A DNA stretch of 61,168 nucleotides from Photobacterium obscurum (lineage in GTDB: Bacteria > Pseudomonadota > Gammaproteobacteria > Enterobacterales > Vibrionaceae), in assembly GCF_026191635.1 (NCBI RefSeq), contig NZ_JAKRRW010000028.1, forward strand, positions 1-61,168, read 5' to 3'. Shown piece by piece: positions 37,236-46,622 of the stretch. A program made the translations under genes and the position numbers. The notes under the pieces were generated by a model. The model did not search any database, was not told the origin of the DNA, and worked only from the letters and a program-made list of their open reading frames with translations. Positions within the stretch are counted from its first letter, which is position 1; every line of letters begins with the position of its first letter.

Positions 37236-37853
37236 GTGGCACAGACTTTATATGACCGTACCATCGCGTTTGCCGGTATTTGCCAGGCTGTGAAACTAGT
37301 TCAGAAGGTTGCCCGTGACGGCACTTGTGATCGCGATGCGTTGGAAGCCTGTTTAAACAGTATTGTGGTAACAGATCCGTCCAACACAATCGAAATCTAT
37401 GGTAATGAGTCCAACCTTCGCGTTGGTCTTGAAACATTATCAGCCGAGATCGACAGCACACCGTCGGGTAACGAAATTACTCGCTATCTGGTTAGTGTCA
37501 TGGCACTGGAACGTAAATTGGCTAGCCGTCGAGATAGCATGGCTCAGCTAGGTGATCGAATTGATACCGCCAAGCGCCAGATCGACCATTTCGAGTTACT
37601 CGATGATCAGATGGTGAGCAACCTAGCCAATATTTATCTGGATATTATCAGCCCACTCGGGCCTCGCATTCAGGTAACTGGCACACCGGCACACCTACAG
37701 CAGCAAAATGTGCAGCACAAAGTACGTGCTCTGTTGCTTGCTGCAGTACGTGGTGCGGTATTGTGGCGCCAGGTGGGGGGGAAACGCCGCCACCTCATTT
37801 TTGGCCGCAAACAAATGGTCGAGCAAGCTAAGATCTTACTCGCCCGCAGCTAA
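37236..37853 (+). CDS. hflD: High-frequency lysogenisation protein HflD homologue
   Basis: A 205-aa, mostly helical, peripheral membrane protein (VAQTLYDRTIAFAGICQAVKLVQKVARDG onward). The E. coli homologue modulates lambda CII and possibly other membrane processes; its core role is unclear. The start is GTG at 37236, with AAGGAG spaced correctly. Position between mnmA and purB is diagnostic. Confidence 0.9.
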   Translation: MAQTLYDRTIAFAGICQAVKLVQKVARDGTCDRDALEACLNSIVVTDPSNTIEIYGNESNLRVGLETLSAEIDSTPSGNEITRYLVSVMALERKLASRRDSMAQLGDRIDTAKRQIDHFELLDDQMVSNLANIYLDIISPLGPRIQVTGTPAHLQQQNVQHKVRALLLAAVRGAVLWRQVGGKRRHLIFGRKQMVEQAKILLARS

Positions 37854-38000
37854 AAATACTCAGAGGTACGCTTTGATTTATCAGTAAGCGCAACCTTATA
37901 GATAACGGCTAAATCCATCACGAGTTCCTCACCGAGCTCGTGTGAAATATCCGTTCCGTAACAAATTGATTTAATCCCTTATTAATCAGGAGAGAGCAAC

Positions 38001-39371
38001 ATGGAACTGTCAGCATTGACTGCTGTTTCCCCGGTAGACGGCCGCTACGGAAGTAAAACTAGTGCACTTCGCAGCATCTTCAGTGAATTTGGTCTGCTAA
38101 AGTACCGCACTATTGTTGAAATCCGTTGGTTACAAAAACTGGCTGCTACTGACGCTATCGTGGAAGTTCCTGCATTCAGCGACGAAGCAAACGCATTCCT
38201 AGATCGCATTGCTGCTGAATTTAGTGAAGAAGATGCGCTACGTATTAAAACTATCGAGCGTACAACTAACCACGATGTTAAAGCTGTTGAATACTTCCTG
38301 AAAGAAAAAGTAGCTGAAGTACCAGAACTGCACGCTGTGAACGAGTTTATTCACTTTGCTTGTACGTCTGAAGATATCAACAATACCTCTCACGCTCTGA
38401 TGCTGCACGAAGCGCGTGAGACAGTGATCCTGCCTGAAATTCGTAACGTTATCGATGCGATTAAAGGTTTAGCAAACGAATACCGTGAAGTACCTCTACT
38501 GTCTCGTACCCACGGTCAGCCAGCTTCCCCATCAACGATGGGTAAAGAAATGGCAAACGTTGCGTACCGTATGGAGCGTCAATTCAAGCAAATCGAAAGT
38601 GTTGAAATACTTGCGAAAATCAACGGTGCCGTGGGCAACTACAACGCACACCTTTCTGCTTATCCTGATGTTGACTGGCACCAATTCAGCGAAGAATTCA
38701 TCACAGAATCTCTTGGCGTGACTTGGAACCCATACACAACACAAATCGAACCACACGACTACATCGCAGAGCTGTTCGACGCAATTGCGCGCTTCAACAC
38801 CATTCTTCTAGACTTCGACCGTGATGTTTGGGGCTATATTGCTCTAGGCCACTTCAAGCAAAAGACGATTGCTGGCGAGATTGGTTCTTCAACCATGCCG
38901 CACAAAGTTAACCCAATCGACTTCGAGAACTCTGAAGGTAACCTGGGCCTGGCAAATGCTATCTTTGCCCACCTAGCGCAGAAGCTGCCTGTTTCTCGCT
39001 GGCAGCGTGACCTGACTGACTCAACGGTTCTACGTAACCTGGGTGTTGGCTGTGGCTATGCGATCATTGCTTACACTTCTACCCTAAAAGGTATTAGCAA
39101 GCTAGAAGTTAACCAGGCGGCACTTGAAGCTGAACTAGACAAGAACTGGGAAGTACTGGCTGAGCCGGTACAGACAGTAATGCGTCGTTACGGTATCGAA
39201 AAACCATACGAAAAGCTAAAAGAGCTAACTCGTGGTAAGCGTGTAGACGGCGAAGGCATGCGTAACTTCATTGACGGTCTTGAGCTTCCTGAGCACGAGA
39301 AAACACGTCTGAAAGAAATGACACCTGCTAACTACATCGGTGATGCAGTGAAGCTGACTGACAAGCTTTAA
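38001..39371 (+). CDS. purB: Adenylosuccinate lyase
   Basis: The 456-aa fumarase/aspartase-superfamily enzyme acts twice in purine synthesis (SAICAR to AICAR; adenylosuccinate to AMP). The signature GSSTMPHKVNPIDFENSEGN lies near residue 294, and the catalytic His region SRTHGQPASPST near 170. It ends the mnmA-hflD-purB run, with 147 bases before it that could hold an internal promoter. A strong terminator follows. Confidence 0.97.
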   Translation: MELSALTAVSPVDGRYGSKTSALRSIFSEFGLLKYRTIVEIRWLQKLAATDAIVEVPAFSDEANAFLDRIAAEFSEEDALRIKTIERTTNHDVKAVEYFLKEKVAEVPELHAVNEFIHFACTSEDINNTSHALMLHEARETVILPEIRNVIDAIKGLANEYREVPLLSRTHGQPASPSTMGKEMANVAYRMERQFKQIESVEILAKINGAVGNYNAHLSAYPDVDWHQFSEEFITESLGVTWNPYTTQIEPHDYIAELFDAIARFNTILLDFDRDVWGYIALGHFKQKTIAGEIGSSTMPHKVNPIDFENSEGNLGLANAIFAHLAQKLPVSRWQRDLTDSTVLRNLGVGCGYAIIAYTSTLKGISKLEVNQAALEAELDKNWEVLAEPVQTVMRRYGIEKPYEKLKELTRGKRVDGEGMRNFIDGLELPEHEKTRLKEMTPANYIGDAVKLTDKL

Positions 39372-39390
39372 TCGCTTTCAATCTGTTTTC

Positions 39391-39418
39391 AAAGGCCAGC
39401 TTTTTGCTGGCCTTTTTT
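39391..39418 (+). terminator. purB terminator
   Basis: AAAGGCCAGC/GCTGGCCTTT arms with a five-T loop and six T following. Confidence 0.93.
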
Positions 39419-39492
39419 ATATTCGATGTTTCCATCTTCCTCCCCCTTCTTGCAAATAACTTTATTCCCTTAAAAATCAAAAGCATATGCTA

Positions 39493-39515
39493 AAGATGCA
39501 TTTTTAATACAACTT
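39493..39515 (+). promoter_or_regulatory. NsrR-like box 1 upstream of norV
   Basis: The left half AAGATGCATTT is a perfect NsrR half-site, and the right half AATACAACTT matches 8 of 10. Overall 20 of 23 positions fit the published palindrome. It lies just upstream of the probable -35 element. Confidence 0.65.
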
Positions 39516-39520
39516 TAAGC

Positions 39521-39549
39521 TTGACCAAGCTCATACTGAGACTTAACAT
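39521..39549 (+). promoter_or_regulatory. Probable sigma-70 promoter of norVW
   Basis: TTGACC (39521-39526), a 17-base spacer and TAACAT (39544-39549) make a good housekeeping promoter. The -10 element is inside NsrR-like box 2. No -24/-12 sigma-54 promoter, the usual signal for NorR-dependent norV, is seen. Confidence 0.6.
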
Positions 39550-39567
39550 GCATTCAAAATACATGTT
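39545..39567 (+). promoter_or_regulatory. NsrR-like box 2 overlapping the norV promoter
   Basis: AACATGCATTC and AAATACATGTT form an imperfect palindrome matching 20 of 23 NsrR consensus positions. It covers the -10 region and the likely transcription start, an ideal repressor position. Confidence 0.65.
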
Positions 39568-39589
39568 AAGCATTCTATAGGTAAGTTGT

Positions 39590-41083
39590 ATGTCTATTCA
39601 CGTTAAGAACAATATTCACTGGGTTGGTCAGCGCGACTGGGAAATTCGTGATTTTCACGGCACGGAATATAAAACCTTGAAAGGTACCAGCTACAACAGT
39701 TACCTGATCCGTGAAGGTAAAAACGTGCTAATTGACACTGTCGACCATAAGTTCAGCTACGACTTCGTACAGAAACTCGAGCAAGAAATCGACCTGAATG
39801 ACATCGATCTGATTGTTATTAACCATGCAGAAGAAGATCACGCCGGTGCACTTTCTCTGTTGATGTCGAAGATCCCCAATACACCAATTTACTGTACGGA
39901 AAATGCTGTTGATTCCATTACCGGCCATCACCACCATCCAGAATGGAACTTCAACACCGTAAAAACCGGTGACAGCATTGATATCGGCAACGGCAAGTCA
40001 CTGGTATTTATCGAAACGCCGATGCTGCACTGGCCTGACAGCATGATGACTTATATGACTGAAGACGCGGTACTGTTCAGTAACGACGCCTTTGGCCAGC
40101 ACTATTGTGACGAACGCCTGTTCAACGACGAAGTTGAATACAACGAGCTGATGGAACAGTGCCTGCGTTACTACTCCAACATCCTGACGCCATTTAGCCC
40201 GCTGGTAACCGCTAAAATCCACGAAGTTCTGGGCTTCAATCTACCAGTAGATATGGTTGCGACCTCTCATGGTGTGATCTGGCGTGATAACCCAACTCAG
40301 ATTATCGAAAAATACCTTGAGTGGGCTGATGAATATAAAGAAGACAAAATCACAATCTTCTATGACTCAATGTCGAACAACACCCGGATGATGGCGGATG
40401 GTATCGCCCAGGGGATCACAGAAACCGATCCCAATGTTTCCGTGAAGATCTTCAACGTATCGCGTCACGATAAAAATGAAATCCTGGCAAATGTTTTCTG
40501 TTCAAAAGGTATTCTGGTTGGTTCATCAACCATGAATAACGTGATGATGCCTAAAGTCGCAGGCATGCTAGAAGAAATTACCGGGCTGCGCTTCAAAGGT
40601 AAAAAAGCCGGCGCATTCGGAAGTTATGGCTGGAATGGTGGTGCGGTTGACCGTATTCATGCCCGCCTGACGGATGCTGGATTCTTTACCACTGTCGGCA
40701 TGAAAACCAAATGGCGCCCAGACGGCAAGGCTTTGGAAGAATGTCGCGAACATGGGCGTAAAATTGCTCGTGAATGGGCACTTCAACCTCTTGTCGAGCC
40801 TGAAATATCGGCAGTACAAACTGAAGTGAAGAAAACAGCGGAAGTATCCATAGCTCAGCCAGCAGCACTTCGGACAAATAATACAGCACCTGCAGATCAA
40901 GCAGCTTCATCGGCTTGCAGTGAGCAAAAACAAATCTGTACCGTCTGCCAATGGGTTTACGATCCAGAGCAAGGTGAGCCGAACCAAGATGTTGCACCGG
41001 GCACTGCTTGGGTTGACGTACCTGACTATTTCCTTTGCCCAGATTGCGGCATCGGTAAAGAAGTCTTTGAACCTGTTGCCTGA
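39590..41083 (+). CDS. norV: Anaerobic nitric oxide reductase flavorubredoxin
   Basis: The 497-aa cytoplasmic enzyme reduces NO to N2O under anaerobic conditions. The N-terminal metallo-beta-lactamase domain has diiron ligands in HAEEDH (His79, Glu81, Asp83, His84). A flavodoxin domain follows (about 255-395, IFYDSMSNNTRMMADG). After a variable linker, a C-terminal rubredoxin carries CTVC and CPDCG iron ligands. It is followed after ten bases by norW, its reductase. Confidence 0.97.
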   Translation: MSIHVKNNIHWVGQRDWEIRDFHGTEYKTLKGTSYNSYLIREGKNVLIDTVDHKFSYDFVQKLEQEIDLNDIDLIVINHAEEDHAGALSLLMSKIPNTPIYCTENAVDSITGHHHHPEWNFNTVKTGDSIDIGNGKSLVFIETPMLHWPDSMMTYMTEDAVLFSNDAFGQHYCDERLFNDEVEYNELMEQCLRYYSNILTPFSPLVTAKIHEVLGFNLPVDMVATSHGVIWRDNPTQIIEKYLEWADEYKEDKITIFYDSMSNNTRMMADGIAQGITETDPNVSVKIFNVSRHDKNEILANVFCSKGILVGSSTMNNVMMPKVAGMLEEITGLRFKGKKAGAFGSYGWNGGAVDRIHARLTDAGFFTTVGMKTKWRPDGKALEECREHGRKIAREWALQPLVEPEISAVQTEVKKTAEVSIAQPAALRTNNTAPADQAASSACSEQKQICTVCQWVYDPEQGEPNQDVAPGTAWVDVPDYFLCPDCGIGKEVFEPVA

Positions 41084-41093
41084 GGAATCGAGG

Positions 41094-42239
41094 ATGGATA
41101 AACACATTGTGATCATTGGAAGCGGCTTTGCCGCTTACCAATTAGTAAAGTCGCTTCGAAAGCTCAATGCTGAAACGCCAATCACTGTCATTACCGGTGA
41201 TAATGGTGATGATTACTCTAAGCCAGATATCAGCCATGTCTTTAGCAAGCAACAGACGGCTAATGATCTGGTAAAACAGACGGCCAGTGAATTTGCCTCC
41301 GCGAATAACATTTTGCTCATCAACAACACCCGTGTTGATGCGATTGATACAAAGAGCAAAACGATTCACTACGGCAGCCAATCTCTTGTGTATTCTGAGT
41401 TAGTGCTAGCCACAGGCGCATCTGCATTCGTGCCTGGATTTGCAGGTAATGCAACCGATGAGATCGTCACTCTAAATAGCCTTGTCGAGTACCAGGGTCA
41501 GCAAGATAAACTTGCCCGAGCAAAGTCAGTCTTGGTATTGGGCGCTGGTTTGATCGGTACCGAGATTGCAATGGATTTAGCGAGTTCAGGTAAGCAGGTA
41601 ACACTTTGCGACAAAGCGGCCAACTTAATGCCAACCTTACTACCGCCATTTATAAGTGCTAGCCTGTATCAGGCAATGGTGGAAAAAGGTATCAATATTC
41701 AACTAAATCGCACCGTCACGAGCATCAACCGCCATCATCAACAGCTAGTTATCTCTCTGGCTGATGAGCAACACATTGAATCCGATGTGGTTATTGCCGC
41801 AATGGGATTGATGCCAAATACTCAGTTAGCCCAGCAAGCCAACATTAGGGTTAATCGCGGCATTGTGGTTGATAGAATGATGCAGACATCTGCACCTAGT
41901 GTGTTTGCCTTAGGTGATTGTGCCGAACTAGATGGCAAGGTACGTGCGTTTATTCAGCCAGCAATGCTATGTGCAATGGCACTAGCAAAAACGTTGATGG
42001 GCACGCCGAACCCGGTCCATCTTCCAGCTAGTCTGATTAAAGCGAAAACACCATGGTTGCCACTGCATTTATCTGGCGATACAACCTCTGAAAATGCCAC
42101 ATGGGAAGTGACTAACGAACCCGATGGTTTAATCGCCAAGGCTTTCGATAAAGAGACAGCCAATCTGATTGGTTTTGTAGTCAGTCACGATCAGATGAAA
42201 GCCGCCTTCCCATTATTACGCCTGCTGCCAGCTGAATAG
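41094..42239 (+). CDS. norW: NorW, NADH:flavorubredoxin reductase
   Basis: The 381-aa FAD protein passes electrons from NADH to the NorV rubredoxin domain. The N-terminal Rossmann IVIIGSGFAAYQLVKSLRK, the NADH motif VLVLGAGLIGTEIAMDLASS (about 145-165) and the C-terminal FAD motif SVFALGDCAEL are visible. ATG at 41094 is chosen over a longer frame running back into norV because GAGG lies eight bases upstream and the flavin motif then starts the protein. It ends at a strong terminator. Confidence 0.95.
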   Translation: MDKHIVIIGSGFAAYQLVKSLRKLNAETPITVITGDNGDDYSKPDISHVFSKQQTANDLVKQTASEFASANNILLINNTRVDAIDTKSKTIHYGSQSLVYSELVLATGASAFVPGFAGNATDEIVTLNSLVEYQGQQDKLARAKSVLVLGAGLIGTEIAMDLASSGKQVTLCDKAANLMPTLLPPFISASLYQAMVEKGINIQLNRTVTSINRHHQQLVISLADEQHIESDVVIAAMGLMPNTQLAQQANIRVNRGIVVDRMMQTSAPSVFALGDCAELDGKVRAFIQPAMLCAMALAKTLMGTPNPVHLPASLIKAKTPWLPLHLSGDTTSENATWEVTNEPDGLIAKAFDKETANLIGFVVSHDQMKAAFPLLRLLPAE

Positions 42240-42299
42240 CTGGTTTGAGAATAGCGCTCTCAATATAGACAAGACACTGCACAAAATAGATTTTAGTTA

Positions 42300-42327
42300 G
42301 GGAAGCTGCTTCAGCTTCCCTTTTTTT
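42300..42327 (+). terminator. norVW terminator
   Basis: GGGAAGCTG/CAGCTTCCC arms with a three-base loop and seven T following. Confidence 0.93.
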
Positions 42328-42386
42328 CACCTCAATCTAAACGTTGCGCTATACTCGGCACTTAGCTCAACAATAAAAGTCTGTAC

Positions 42387-43520
42387 ATGTACCAGCTTAC
42401 TTTCTCATTAGAAGAATTTCTTTCCGAATACTGGCAGAAAAAGCCCACCGTCATCAAAGGCGGTTTCCAAGACTTCATCGATCCAATCAGCCCGGATGAA
42501 CTTGCCGGACTTGCCATGGAAGAAGAAGTAGACTCTCGTTATATCGCCAAGCAAGGCAATGAATGGGATGTTCGCCACGGTCCGCTGACCTTTGACAAAG
42601 TGCCAGAGGAAAACTGGTCATTCATTGTTCAGGCAGCCAACCATTGGCATGAAGGTGCCGCACAGTTAGTCTCTCCTTTCCGCCAGTTACCTAACTGGCT
42701 ATTTGATGATCTGATGATCAGCTATTCCACCCCTGGTGGTGGTGTTGGACCGCATATTGATCAGTATGACGTGTTCATCATCCAGGGTTCGGGAAAACGT
42801 CGTTGGCGGGTCGGACCGAAAAAAGATGATTACGAAGAAGAATTCGGCCATCCGGCCCTGCGTCAAATCAAAGGGTTTGAAGCTATGATTGATGAAACCC
42901 TCGAGCCGGGTGATATCCTATACGTTCCACCGGGGTTTCCGCATGATGGCTATGCCATCGAAACATCGATGAGTTTTTCAGTCGGCTTCCGTTCTCCTAA
43001 AAAGCAAGAGCTTCTAAGCAGCTTTGCCGACTTTATCATCGCCAATGACGTCGGCGACGTTCATTACCATAATCCTGACTTACCGGCGCGCAGCAACAGC
43101 GGCGCAATCCTCGACGCCGAATATCAGGATCTGCAAGCCATGATGCGCAGCCTGATGGACCACCCCAATATGATGAAACAGTGGATGGGCGAACACTTAA
43201 GTCATAGCCGCCATGAACTGGACATCATTTCTGCCGAACCCCCGTGGCAAAACAGCGAAACCTACCAGTTTTTGGAAGAAGGCGAAACCATGAGGCGCCT
43301 GGGAGGCCTGCGCGCGTTTTATTATCCAGAACAACCGCATATTCTGTATATCAATGGCGAGCGCTATGAATTGCCTGAAGAATGCGGTCATACCGCGACA
43401 TATCTCTGCGACGAAGAGCAAGTGACCCGTGAGCAACTGGGCAAACAGCTAGACCATCCTGCTTTCATTGCCCTGTTAACCCAACTCGTTAATTTGGGCT
43501 ACTGGTATCCTGTCGAGTAA
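42387..43520 (+). CDS. roxA: Ribosomal oxygenase RoxA (YcfD), L16 arginine hydroxylase
   Basis: The 377-aa JmjC-type Fe(II)/2-oxoglutarate oxygenase hydroxylates Arg81 of ribosomal protein L16. The iron triad is His123, Asp125 (GPHIDQYDVF) and His186 (PPGFPHDGYA). The C-terminal winged-helix dimerisation part follows. Length agrees with E. coli YcfD (373 aa). It is monocistronic and converges on oppF. Confidence 0.94.
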   Translation: MYQLTFSLEEFLSEYWQKKPTVIKGGFQDFIDPISPDELAGLAMEEEVDSRYIAKQGNEWDVRHGPLTFDKVPEENWSFIVQAANHWHEGAAQLVSPFRQLPNWLFDDLMISYSTPGGGVGPHIDQYDVFIIQGSGKRRWRVGPKKDDYEEEFGHPALRQIKGFEAMIDETLEPGDILYVPPGFPHDGYAIETSMSFSVGFRSPKKQELLSSFADFIIANDVGDVHYHNPDLPARSNSGAILDAEYQDLQAMMRSLMDHPNMMKQWMGEHLSHSRHELDIISAEPPWQNSETYQFLEEGETMRRLGGLRAFYYPEQPHILYINGERYELPEECGHTATYLCDEEQVTREQLGKQLDHPAFIALLTQLVNLGYWYPVE

Positions 43521-43612
43521 TAGTGTTAACGGCGAAGGCCCGTTAATCCATTTTGAAAAGACTATCAGGGCTATCCCCCAATAAGTAGGTATAGATTGAG
43601 CTGATATTCAAA

Positions 43613-43643
43613 CGAAAAAAAGCGCGGCTTTAACACCGCGCTT
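43613..43643 (-). terminator. Terminator of the opp operon
   Basis: AAGCGCGG/CCGCGCTT arms with an eight-base loop are followed on the minus strand by seven or more T. A second small hairpin (43645-43661) precedes it. Confidence 0.88.
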
Positions 43644-43664
43644 AAAGCCTGTCACAGGCTTGAA

Positions 43665-44654
43665 TTAGTGCACATTCAGACAAGCAACCGCATGAACGTC
43701 ACCACCTTCCAGCTGAGGTTTCTTCTCAGCGCAGCCAGCCGTTGCCTGAGGGCAACGCGTACGGAACACACAACCAGACGGCGGGTTCATTGGCGACGGT
43801 AGTTCACCTTCTAGCAACTCAATATGCTTGTTTCGCTCCAGGTCCGGATCCGGGATCGGTACGGCAGACATCAATGCCTTCGTATACGGGTGCTTCGGCT
43901 CAGCGAACAGCGCATCGCCTTCTCCCATCTCAACCGCATTACCCAGATACATCACCAAGACACGATCCGAGATATGTTTAACCACGGACAGGTCGTGGGC
44001 AATAAAGATAAGGCTTAAACCCATTTCTTTCTGCAGAGATTTAAGAAGGTTAACAACCTGAGCCTGAATCGAAACGTCAAGAGCCGAAACGGGTTCGTCA
44101 CAGATAATCAGTTTAGGCTTCAAGATCAGAGCACGTGCAATACCAATACGCTGACACTGACCGCCGGAGAATTCATGCGGGTAACGGTTGATGACGTTCG
44201 GTAGCAGACCAACCTTGGCCATCATTGCTTTTACCTGCTGTTTGACATCATCAGCAGCGAGCTCAGGGTAGAAAGCCTTCAACGGCTCGGCAATGATCTC
44301 GCCAACCGTCATCCGCGGGTTCAATGAAGCCAGCGGATCCTGGAAAATCATCTGGATTTCTTTACGCTTTTCGCGCATGCCGACGTGATCAAGCTTTGTC
44401 AGATCCTGCCCCAGCCATACGACGTTACCATCAGTAGCTTCAACCAGACCAATTACGGCACGAGCAAACGTCGACTTACCGCAACCAGACTCGCCAACCA
44501 CTCCGAGTGTTTCACCTTCATACAGGCGAATACCGACACCATCGACCGCCTTCAGCTTTGACGGTTTGCTCCACGGCCAGGCTGATTTAGCCGCAATATC
44601 GAAGTGAACTTTCAGATCTTTAATATCTAACAGTAGATTTTTTTGTGCTTCCAT
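43665..44654 (-). CDS. oppF: Oligopeptide ABC transporter ATPase OppF
   Basis: The 329-aa ATPase has Walker A GESGCGKS (about residue 56), signature FSGGQCQRIGIARAL, Walker B LIICDEPVSALDVS and the C-terminal oligopeptide-type Cys cluster (CVFRTRCPQATAGC). ATG at 44654 overlaps the oppD stop by one base (TAATG), which fixes the start; an in-frame GTG at 44660 is less likely. It drives peptide import with OppD. Confidence 0.96.
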   Translation of the reverse strand: MEAQKNLLLDIKDLKVHFDIAAKSAWPWSKPSKLKAVDGVGIRLYEGETLGVVGESGCGKSTFARAVIGLVEATDGNVVWLGQDLTKLDHVGMREKRKEIQMIFQDPLASLNPRMTVGEIIAEPLKAFYPELAADDVKQQVKAMMAKVGLLPNVINRYPHEFSGGQCQRIGIARALILKPKLIICDEPVSALDVSIQAQVVNLLKSLQKEMGLSLIFIAHDLSVVKHISDRVLVMYLGNAVEMGEGDALFAEPKHPYTKALMSAVPIPDPDLERNKHIELLEGELPSPMNPPSGCVFRTRCPQATAGCAEKKPQLEGGDVHAVACLNVH

Positions 44655-45619
44655 TACCACGTCCCCACATCAGAAAAACACGCACGTAAACGACCTTCTG
44701 CAAAGTCCTTCAAAGCAGGAGCTTCCTGCGTACAACGGCTTGACGCCCTGTGGCAACGCTCCTGATAAGGGCAGCCAACAGGTAGGCGCAGTAAGTTAGG
44801 CGGATTACCCGGAATAGTCGGTAGCTCCTCCCCTTCCGTATCAAGACGTGGGATCGCCTTGAGCAGACCTTCTGTGTAAGGGTGCGAGGGTTTATAGAAA
44901 ATTTCGTTAATCTTGCCGTACTCCATGGTACGGCCGGCGTACATTACCAGTACTTTGTCACAGCTGCCGGCAACCACACCCAGATCATGGGTGATCATAA
45001 TGATCGCGGTATTAAAATCGCTTTTCAGCTCATTCAACATTTCCATGATCTGCGCCTGAACTGTCACGTCCAGTGCCGTTGTTGGTTCATCGGCAATCAA
45101 TAACTTAGGACGGCATAGCAATGCCATTGCAATCATGACACGCTGACGCATACCACCGGAAAACTCATGCGGATACATAGTAATACGCTTGCGAGCTTCT
45201 GGGATTTTTACCGCATCCAACATACGGACACTTTCTTCAAAGGCTTCTGCCCTGCCCATCCCCTTGTGTAGCATCAGCACTTCCATTAGCTGATCGCTCA
45301 CTTTCATGTAAGGATTAAGTGAAGTCATTGGATCCTGGAAAATCATCGCGATCTGCTCGGCGCGGATCTTGTTTAGCTCACGCTCCGATAGGTTGAGAAT
45401 TTCGCGACCTTCAAACTTGGCACTGCCGCTAATAATACCGTTCTTGGCCAGCAGGCCCATAATAGCAAAAACAGTCTGGCTTTTACCTGAGCCGGACTCG
45501 CCCACAATACCTAGGGTCTCACCCTGTTTCAGAGAGAAATTAAGATCATTAACCGCGGTGACAATACCGTCTTGTGTTGTAAATTCTACGCGTAGATCTT
45601 TGACATCTAATAAGCTCAT
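44654..45619 (-). CDS. oppD: Oligopeptide ABC transporter ATPase OppD
   Basis: The 321-aa ATPase partner of OppF has Walker A GESGSGKS (about 40-47), signature FSGGMRQRVMIAMAL, Walker B LLIADEPTTALDVT and the C-terminal Cys motif (CPYQERCHRASSRC). It is cotranscribed with oppC and oppF. Confidence 0.96.
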   Translation of the reverse strand: MSLLDVKDLRVEFTTQDGIVTAVNDLNFSLKQGETLGIVGESGSGKSQTVFAIMGLLAKNGIISGSAKFEGREILNLSERELNKIRAEQIAMIFQDPMTSLNPYMKVSDQLMEVLMLHKGMGRAEAFEESVRMLDAVKIPEARKRITMYPHEFSGGMRQRVMIAMALLCRPKLLIADEPTTALDVTVQAQIMEMLNELKSDFNTAIIMITHDLGVVAGSCDKVLVMYAGRTMEYGKINEIFYKPSHPYTEGLLKAIPRLDTEGEELPTIPGNPPNLLRLPVGCPYQERCHRASSRCTQEAPALKDFAEGRLRACFSDVGTW

Positions 45620-45695
45620 AATACTTCCTTATAACTCTTCGCCCCTAGCTCACAGCATTGATTTGTTCCGCCATGAGCTAAAGTGCTACTTATTC

Positions 45696-46610
45696 TTATC
45701 TGTCTTTTGGATCCAGTGCGTCACGCAAACCGTCACCCACATAGTTAAAGCAGAATAAAGTTACGACCATGAATGCCGCCGGGAACATCAGCTGCCAAAT
45801 AGCAACTTCCATTGTCTGAGAACCTTCCTGAAGCAAGGCCCCCCAGCTAGTCATTGGCTCCTGAACACCTAGGCCAAGGAAACTTAAGAATGATTCAGTC
45901 AGGATCATCGACGGTACCAGTAGGGTTGAGTACACAGCAACAATACCTAGAACGTTTGGTACGATATGGCGCGTAATGATCCGCCAACGGCTAACACCAG
46001 ATACATGTGCCGCTTCAATAAACTCTTTGCTACGCAGTGACAAGGTCTGACCACGAACAATACGAGCCATATCCAGCCAGGAAATTGCCCCAATCGCCAC
46101 GAAAATCAGCATGATATTACGACCAAAGAAGGTCACCAGAACGATCACGAAGAACATGAACGGAATAGAGTAAAGAATTTCGAGGATACGCATCATCACT
46201 CGGTCAGTACGGCCACCGACAAAGCCCGACGTTGCCCCATAGAGAGTACCAATCACCACCGCAACCAGCGCACCAAGAATACCCACCATCAGGGAAATCC
46301 GGCCACCAATCAGGGTACGGGTATACAGATCACGCCCTAAGCTATCGGTTCCGAAGAAATGACCTTCGGCACCTAAGCTTGGTGCCGCATGCAGCGCATA
46401 CCAATCGGTATCATCGAAGGCATACGAGCTGAACATTGGGCCAAAGATAACAGCCAGGGTGATGAAGAACAGAATAGTCAGGCTGATCATCGCCGCTTTA
46501 TTTCGCATAAAACGGATACGGGCATCTTGCCACAAACTACGACCTTCAATTTCCAGTTGCTCTGAAAACTTTTCAACGGCCTCTACATTGTCTTTTTTAG
46601 TAAGCATCAT
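45696..46610 (-). CDS. oppC: Oligopeptide ABC transporter permease OppC
   Basis: A 304-aa inner-membrane permease with an N-terminal cytoplasmic extension, six membrane segments and the EAA loop (EFIEAAHVSGVSRWRIITRHIVPN, about residues 195-220). It pairs with OppB. The gap to oppB is 12 bases. Confidence 0.95.
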   Translation of the reverse strand: MMLTKKDNVEAVEKFSEQLEIEGRSLWQDARIRFMRNKAAMISLTILFFITLAVIFGPMFSSYAFDDTDWYALHAAPSLGAEGHFFGTDSLGRDLYTRTLIGGRISLMVGILGALVAVVIGTLYGATSGFVGGRTDRVMMRILEILYSIPFMFFVIVLVTFFGRNIMLIFVAIGAISWLDMARIVRGQTLSLRSKEFIEAAHVSGVSRWRIITRHIVPNVLGIVAVYSTLLVPSMILTESFLSFLGLGVQEPMTSWGALLQEGSQTMEVAIWQLMFPAAFMVVTLFCFNYVGDGLRDALDPKDR

Positions 46611-46622
46611 TTGTTCGGCCCC

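Noticed and set aside
40920..41093. Longer norW frame starting inside norV
   Set aside because: The extension overlaps the rubredoxin domain of norV in another frame; ATG at 41094 has a well-spaced GAGG and puts the FAD motif at the N-terminus.
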